A DNA stretch of 64,000 nt from Micropterus salmoides (lineage: Eukaryota; Chordata; Actinopteri; Centrarchiformes; Centrarchidae), in assembly GCF_014851395.1 (NCBI RefSeq), contig NW_024040041.1, positions 9,230,041 through 9,294,040 of the forward strand, given 5' to 3'. The notes under the pieces are model-generated. The model was not told where the DNA came from. It worked only from the letters and a program-made list of their open reading frames with translations, and ran no database searches. The translations under genes were made by a program, and so were the position numbers. The first letter of the stretch is position 1. Every line of letters starts with the position of its first letter. Positions 59,201 through 64,000 of the stretch are shown in pieces.

Positions 59201-62200
59201 CTTGAGCTGGCGCTCGTGCTGCCGCTGCAGCTCCTCCAGCGCCTGTCGATGTGCACGTTCCATGGCTGCCAGGCTGCGGCCGCAGGGGGCCTCAGGGCCA
59301 CAGCCACCTTTCACACCTCCTCCCCCTCCCCCTCCTCCCTGTAGTTGCGCCAGCTGCTGCCTCAGTGACGCCACCTGAGAAAAAAATAAAGACGGAGGTA
59401 AAGCCCACTGAGAGGCTGCGGGTGCGGGACAGCCTATTGATTTAACATGCGATTAGCGTGTTTACATTACATGTCACTAACACTGGTGTTGGCAGTGAAA
59501 GACATGAGCTGCAATACAGATTAGGATGTGAAGAAACAGGATGCTTTTGGATAATAGGGATAATTTGTACTAAACTAAATTAATATTTTAGCCAAATTGT
59601 CCCACTGCTAACACATGATCACTGGCAGGACCACTGTGCACCAGCTTCAGCCACTGTTTCCCTAATGGAAAGACCAACGATACCAACGTTAGCTCCACTG
59701 CTACCTTGGGCAGTGTGCACCCCTCTGATTTTATGGTTGTTGGAGCTCAAAGTTCAAATTATTTGTACTTCAACCCCAATCGCTGCTGACCTTTCAAAGC
59801 CTGATTAGATTCAAGCTAAAGAAGAAGCTTAAACACAAAGGAAGCATACGAATTTCATTACATTGTTAAAAATGTAATTCAAGAATAAAATGCACAAAGG
59901 TTTCTCTTAAGCATGAATTTAATTCAGCTCTTCTTTATAAAATAAATGAACCGTTTGATGAAATATCAGCGTTCGCCCGGGCTTGTGGTGCAGCAGTCTC
60001 CGTATCATGTGTAGACTTAGTGTCAAGAGGCTGCAAACAGGTTCAAACCAAAGAAGCACATCACTGCACACAGAGACAGAAAAGACAGGAGCTTCAGCAA
60101 TATTTCCCATATCACCATCTGCATTTTTTAAGGCTAGTCATTGATCTTCCACTGCACATTTTAGCCGGAAAATACTGCTGAAGAATGGAAAAGAAAAGCA
60201 AAATAGTGACTTGTCTGTTGACAGCGTTCGTGTTAACAGGCAGAAACAGGAAATGTTTACTTCATCCGGACAGATGAAGAGTTAATTTGCACTTTATTTA
60301 ATTTGCAAATTGGAAAATCATCTCCACGCACTACCTCCCTCTGCAGCGCCTCATTGGCTGACTGGCTGGAAGACCGTGATCCCATTGGCGGTAAGGAGCT
60401 CATCTCCTTTAACGGCATGCGCTCAAACTCAGCCCACTTTTTCTCAATTTCTTCCTCTGGGCATAGCCTTTGGTTCGATCCCACGCCAGTGCCCTTCCTG
60501 GACAAGACAGCCTCCCACTGGCTGCTTGTGTTCCTCTCCTCCTGCCATTGGCTGTGCTCCCTCCCCTGACCCTCCCCTGCTTCTCTCTGACTGGCTGGGA
60601 GAGGGCCGGGGGAGGCAGGAACAGGGGACAGCTCAACATAGTCAAACCTACGCTGGGCAGGAGGGGCAGAGGTCGGAACTGCTGACTGATGGTCGCCAAG
60701 GCGTGATGACGGGCGACGGGAAGACAGTGGAAAGCGAGAATGGGAGTTTTCCTTGTCACTGCTGCTGTCAGGTAATCTAAAGAGAAGATCAGAGGCAAAT
60801 AATTATAAATCAAGGCTATCAAAATAAACAAAACAATCAACACCAAACCACAGTGGGTTCAATCCACAATCCTACGCAAAAAATTGGACACTGGAATTTT
60901 CTGCAGGCAGCCTCGTAAGTGAGCTGCTGTGGAACGATGTTAGCGTTCCCCCTTGTGAATTTTGGGGAGGTGGTGAAAAAGTTCATTTTGAGCCCTTAAT
61001 GTCCTCAGTCACCATTTGTCATTTCTAAATTTTAAAACGTTTCTCCCAAATGACAGCAGATCTAATCTAAAAGCATTACTGGCTAGTGTTAAATTTATAT
61101 TGTTATATTATAGAGAATAATGCAGTTGAATGACGTCACTTTTGACACAGTCCACCCCACTCTCCTTAAACACGTCACGTTCTGAAACCCCATGTGTTTT
61201 TCATCATTAATAATAATAAAAAATTCCATCTCAAACAACAGGTTACTAGCTTAGATAACCATGTATTCCATTGTATGGAATTATGCATTATACTTTTCTT
61301 TGTTTTGATATCGGCATTACACATCGACGATCGGCCCCCCTGCTCTCTAAATATCAGCATTGGCCATTAAGAAACCCATATCTATCGACCACTAGTTCAG
61401 ACAAGCTTACTGTTTGGTTTTTTGTGATGCCATGTATATATGTGCACTTCAAAGATATTGCAGGCAAAGAGGCAGCTCTGTGTCGGACTGTGCATCATTC
61501 AGTCGCATTCCATGCTTCTTGCCTTGCTTTCAACAACAACCAGCTCGCTCTGGCCCACGCACTCTCACACAGTGGTAAACATTTCGGCTAGGCGGAATGC
61601 CTGCTTCCAAATGCCACGAAAAACATGTATGCAGGAAATTACTAAAATCAAATTCCATACTGCCTGTGATCCCTGTTAATAAATCAAGGTGTGATTTCTT
61701 CATCTCCTATTTGATGACCTCAATCACAAATTCCTCAAAGGTTGATAAAACAACTAAATCAACAGCATACACAAAGGCTCAAAATGAACGCTCAAGGCAC
61801 AGCTGGCAGTGAGTCATTAAGAAAATAGAACCTGAACTGAGCACCGAGCAATTAATGAAACTTTGATTCATCTGCAACAGCCAAAGTATACAGCGACTAA
61901 AACTCTTCAGGGGCAAAGTTACCGCTGCATGTGAGTTACAGGGCCTCTTATCTGACTGCATTTAGACAAGGCTGATCTGCAAAACTGAGGCAGCCAGGCT
62001 TTAAATGATATAAGAGTTAAAAGGTTCTTCACATAAAATCTCCTCAGATGCTACTTTTTTTAAGGCAGTTGCAGTCAGCCATTACAGTTCATTAAAAAAA
62101 TAGCAACAAATGACCCTCACAAGCCAAAGCAATGTTTCAAAATGCCAACATACCTCAGTGGGCAATGTGAGGGGAGCTACTTTGGGTATTAAAAAAAAGA

Positions 62201-63800
62201 TAACACTTTGTTTCTATATTAGCTTCTTTTTGCAACTGCTGCATTAAAACTTGTGTATGTAGTTCTTTGGTGGCGATGTAAAACCTTCTTTACACAAAAG
62301 TTTCACATTCCTCTCCCCATAACACTAAACACTGTGCACTATTAAAAAAAAAACACTTACACAGTAAGTGAGCTGGGAAGCAGAGAGTAATTAAAAAATA
62401 TTAAACCATAATATGGAACTGAGAATACCAAGTAACTCCTTGACTTGGGTGAGGTGGGATTAAAATCAATTAGTTATAAAAATGTAATAATAGTGTATTT
62501 TTCTGTCAATAAACTAGCACAACTGCTTACATTTACTGTGAGAGCAGGAGAGGTCACAAATGACTGCCTTGTAACTCAAGTGTGAAATGTTATATTATAT
62601 TTTTGTAATATCTGGAATATATTCAATTTGTACGATGCTTTGAAAACCCACACTCCCAAAGTTACTTATATTTATATTCAAGCTTTTATATTAACAATTC
62701 AATTGGCAATTACTGTGTGAGGTCTGGGGAGCTGCTGGGCCGGATAGACTTCTTTAAAACCTCTATCCAATTCCGCCTGATCCCAGCTGTCATGGCAGAC
62801 AGCGTGAATGCGGCCTCCTGCGTCTGGAGAACAAAAAAAAGGAGAGAATAGGTTACTGGGACAAAGATGTGACAGAACTGGGATGAGATGGAAACGATAA
62901 AGGAAAACTAAAATGACAGAGAGAGATACAGGGAAAGAGGAGATAGTGACGGAGATGTGAGTCATGAAAACGGAATGACATGAAAAAAGCAGCAGAAATG
63001 GAGAGCGGGTGTGGTTAACGCTGATAAGGAGGACAAGAAGGGATGAAAAACTGAAGAGAAACAATGAGAGAGAGAGTGACCCGTAACAGAGATACTTGCC
63101 TGTATTTGAAACCCATAGTTCTTCTCCACATCAAACTCAGACACCTTCACACAGGATTTTAGGTCAATCTCCCCGTCTAAGTCATCTTTCTATACAGAAA
63201 ACACATGGACACTTTCACAAACTACACAGAAACAGGTTCCATTTCTCCAACATGGTGTTAATAAATAGGGATGCACCGATCCAATTCTGACATCGGATAT
63301 CAGCCCAATACTGACTCCAACAGCTGGATCAGGTATCGGTGACAAGTGGGACGATCTATTCACTTCAATTACACGAGTACTACATGATGTGCCAGCAGTG
63401 CAGCGGTAGACCCGAACATTTTGCTAACAACAAAGTGTCAGACGTTTGGAGATACTTCACGCTTGATCAAGCCGAATGTTGCCTTACACATAAAATAATG
63501 AGTCCCAGTCTCTTCCTCACAGTGAGGAATACAGTTTATTCATTTTACGCTGGTACAGGATCGGTACTCTGCATCAGTAGATACACAAGGCCCAGGTATC
63601 AGGTGTCAGGACTGAAAAAGTTGGATCGGTGCATCCCTATCCCTATTAATATGTTTGTTTATGATTTAAGTGCTCATCCAAGCTTGTTTTTACCATTATT
63701 AGGATTATTACAAAATTTAAAAAAAACGTACCTCCTCTGCACTTGAGTCTCTGTAGTACTTCAGTCCAGCATCAGTCAAAACAAACCAATGCTTCTTCCA
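53267..63800 (-). CDS. triobp: TRIO and F-actin-binding protein, C-terminal part (5' exons outside window)
   Basis: Ten exons on the minus strand (63800-63732, 63189-63100, 62823-62714, 60776-60335, 59374-59143, 58001-57902, 56774-56615, 56194-56093, 53850-53764, 53428-53267) encode 517 residues ending at a stop. TRIOBP bundles F-actin and its short Tara form controls actin dynamics. In order: most of a PH domain (WKKHWFVLTDAGLKYYRDSS, DGEIDLKSCVKVSE, NYGFQIQ, FTLSAMTAGIRRNWIEVLKK), a linker with RFDYVELSP, then EEIEKKWAEFERMPLKE. Coiled coils follow (ALEELQRQHERQLKGLESEK, LSEHYSQKCLEL, VLLRVKENEMEYL, LKEHLRLAMAALQE). MPRIP shares the PH/coiled-coil plan, but DYVELSP, EEIEKKW and the C-terminus match TRIOBP. 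Two introns (after 63100 and 56615) start with GC. Exon 59374-59143 has a seven-glycine run. The open 5' side continues past 64000. Confidence 0.93.
53726..53760. repeat. (ACAG)n simple repeat in triobp intron
   Basis: Tandem cagacagacagacag units only a few bases from the donor of the 53850-53764 exon (gtactg on the minus strand). Confidence 0.8.
54396..55263 (+). mobile_element. Internally deleted Tc1-like transposon (triobp intron)
   Basis: The left end reads tacactcactggccacttta. The right end carries the inverse, ggtgtacctaataaagtgcc then agtaaatgta, with TA flanks, the terminal repeat of a common fish Tc1 family. The plus strand encodes the helix-turn-helix half of the transposase (FECGMVIGARRAGLSISETA, LLGFSRTTISRVYRE) and the first catalytic region WSDESRFQ. 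After about 55187 the sequence jumps to the 3' end of the gene (aaggcagttctaaaggcaaa), so the rest of the catalytic domain is missing. Confidence 0.88.
55514..56040. mobile_element. Degraded hAT-like element end (triobp intron)
   Basis: Starts tagagatgcaccgatcgatc with a cggccggtgactggaatc continuation, the characteristic left end of a fish hAT-derived family. Short fragments of coding-like sequence follow without an intact frame. The right end is not convincing, so the end coordinate is a guess. Confidence 0.4.
56775..57901. other. triobp intron with an unexplained G+C-richer island
   Basis: Intron of triobp. Around 57240-57640 a segment of higher G+C with a 108-codon plus-strand frame stands out from its AT-rich surroundings. 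I recognise neither a transposase nor a host domain in it. It may be an old repeat fragment. Confidence 0.35.
61300..61620. mobile_element. Possible hAT-like repeat remnant (triobp intron)
   Basis: The stretch tatcggcattacacatcgac, gatcggcc and atatcagcattggcc resembles the inner sequence of hAT-derived fish repeats, where 'atcggcc' and 'tatcggc' motifs alternate. Neither end is clear. Confidence 0.35.
63266..63639. mobile_element. hAT-type MITE with perfect 19-base inverted ends (triobp intron)
   Basis: Begins TAGGGATGCACCGATCCAA and ends with its exact reverse complement, 374 bases in all. Inside, the termini extend imperfectly (ctgacatcggatatcagccc against aggtatcaggtgtcagg). There is no transposase. 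No clean 8-base target duplication was found; the right flank repeats 'tccctat'. Confidence 0.85.
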
Positions 63801-64000
63801 CTAAAGAAACACAGCAGATCTCAATTAATTAAACTCAATTAAGACTGAACTCAGGTCAGCAACTCTGAGGTTCAATTAGGACAACTATCAAAACGATACA
63901 ATGACAATATCTGACACAGTAAGCCCAAACAGAGCACCATTACAACTTGATTTTCAGAGGAATTCTGGTCTAAAAGAGCAATGACGACATAGGAAGGCCC
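63801..64000 (-). other. triobp intron running off the window
   Basis: Upstream of the exon ending at 63800 (acceptor tttag on the minus strand). The preceding exons, including the start of the PH domain and any long-isoform exons, lie beyond the edge. Confidence 0.8.

Noticed and set aside
60850..60872. tRNA gene suggested by gggttcaatccac
   Set aside because: No upstream A box at the right spacing and no stem pairing.
53267..63800. MPRIP as identity of the PH/coiled-coil gene
   Set aside because: The DYVELSP linker, the EEIEKKW block and the C-terminus match TRIOBP, and the neighbours are human 22q13 genes.
1..64000. CRISPR arrays, operons, ribosome binding sites, prophage
   Set aside because: The window is intron-containing vertebrate DNA. 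The only tandem repeats are microsatellites, and no prokaryotic gene arrangement is present.

Overview
The window is vertebrate nuclear DNA, almost certainly from a teleost fish. Genes are split into many short exons with GT-AG (and three apparent GC-AG) introns. Introns and spacers carry CA/GT microsatellites and fish-type interspersed repeats: Tc1-like and hAT-like DNA transposons, tRNA-derived SINEs and a LINE 3' end. Ten protein-coding genes and one spliceosomal RNA gene can be modelled from the sequence. I joined exons by hand, keeping reading phase across every splice site, and matched proteins to families from memory. No database search was run.

Layout. 1-8144: no gene recognised, many simple repeats. 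8145-9591 (+): fmc1, mitochondrial ATP synthase assembly. 11837-17868 (+): a hebp1-like SOUL/heme-binding gene. 20906-24029 (-): wbp2nl-like gene (GRAM domain and PPxY motifs). 24968-28654 (+): zona pellucida gene of the trefoil-bearing ZP1/ZP4 type, head to head with wbp2nl. 28999-31556 (-): rrp7a. 33291-38138 (-): poldip3. 38663-38816 (+): U12 minor-spliceosome snRNA with a recognisable PSE, a candidate DSE and a 3' box. 39335-47271 (+): fam234b. 48177-48689 (+): smdt1 (EMRE). 50210-51539 (-): ndufa6. 53267-63800 (-): the 3' two-thirds or so of a triobp gene whose 5' part lies beyond the window.

The gene content mixes neighbours that in human sit on 22q13 (WBP2NL, RRP7A, POLDIP3, RNU12, SMDT1, NDUFA6, TRIOBP) with two from 12p13 (HEBP1, FAM234B). 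This fits an ancestral linkage of those segments. These are independent housekeeping or tissue genes and not an operon. Still, three encode small mitochondrial proteins (fmc1, smdt1, ndufa6), two encode likely gamete proteins sharing one divergent spacer (wbp2nl and the ZP gene), and three concern RNA handling (rrp7a, poldip3, U12).

The most notable items are the U12 snRNA gene, which no ORF reveals; three GC-AG introns (one in fmc1, two in triobp), one with an in-frame alternative GT donor; a ZP stop codon that lies inside its own poly(A) signal; and a set of datable mobile elements, including a SINE inside a dead Tc1 element inside a fam234b intron.
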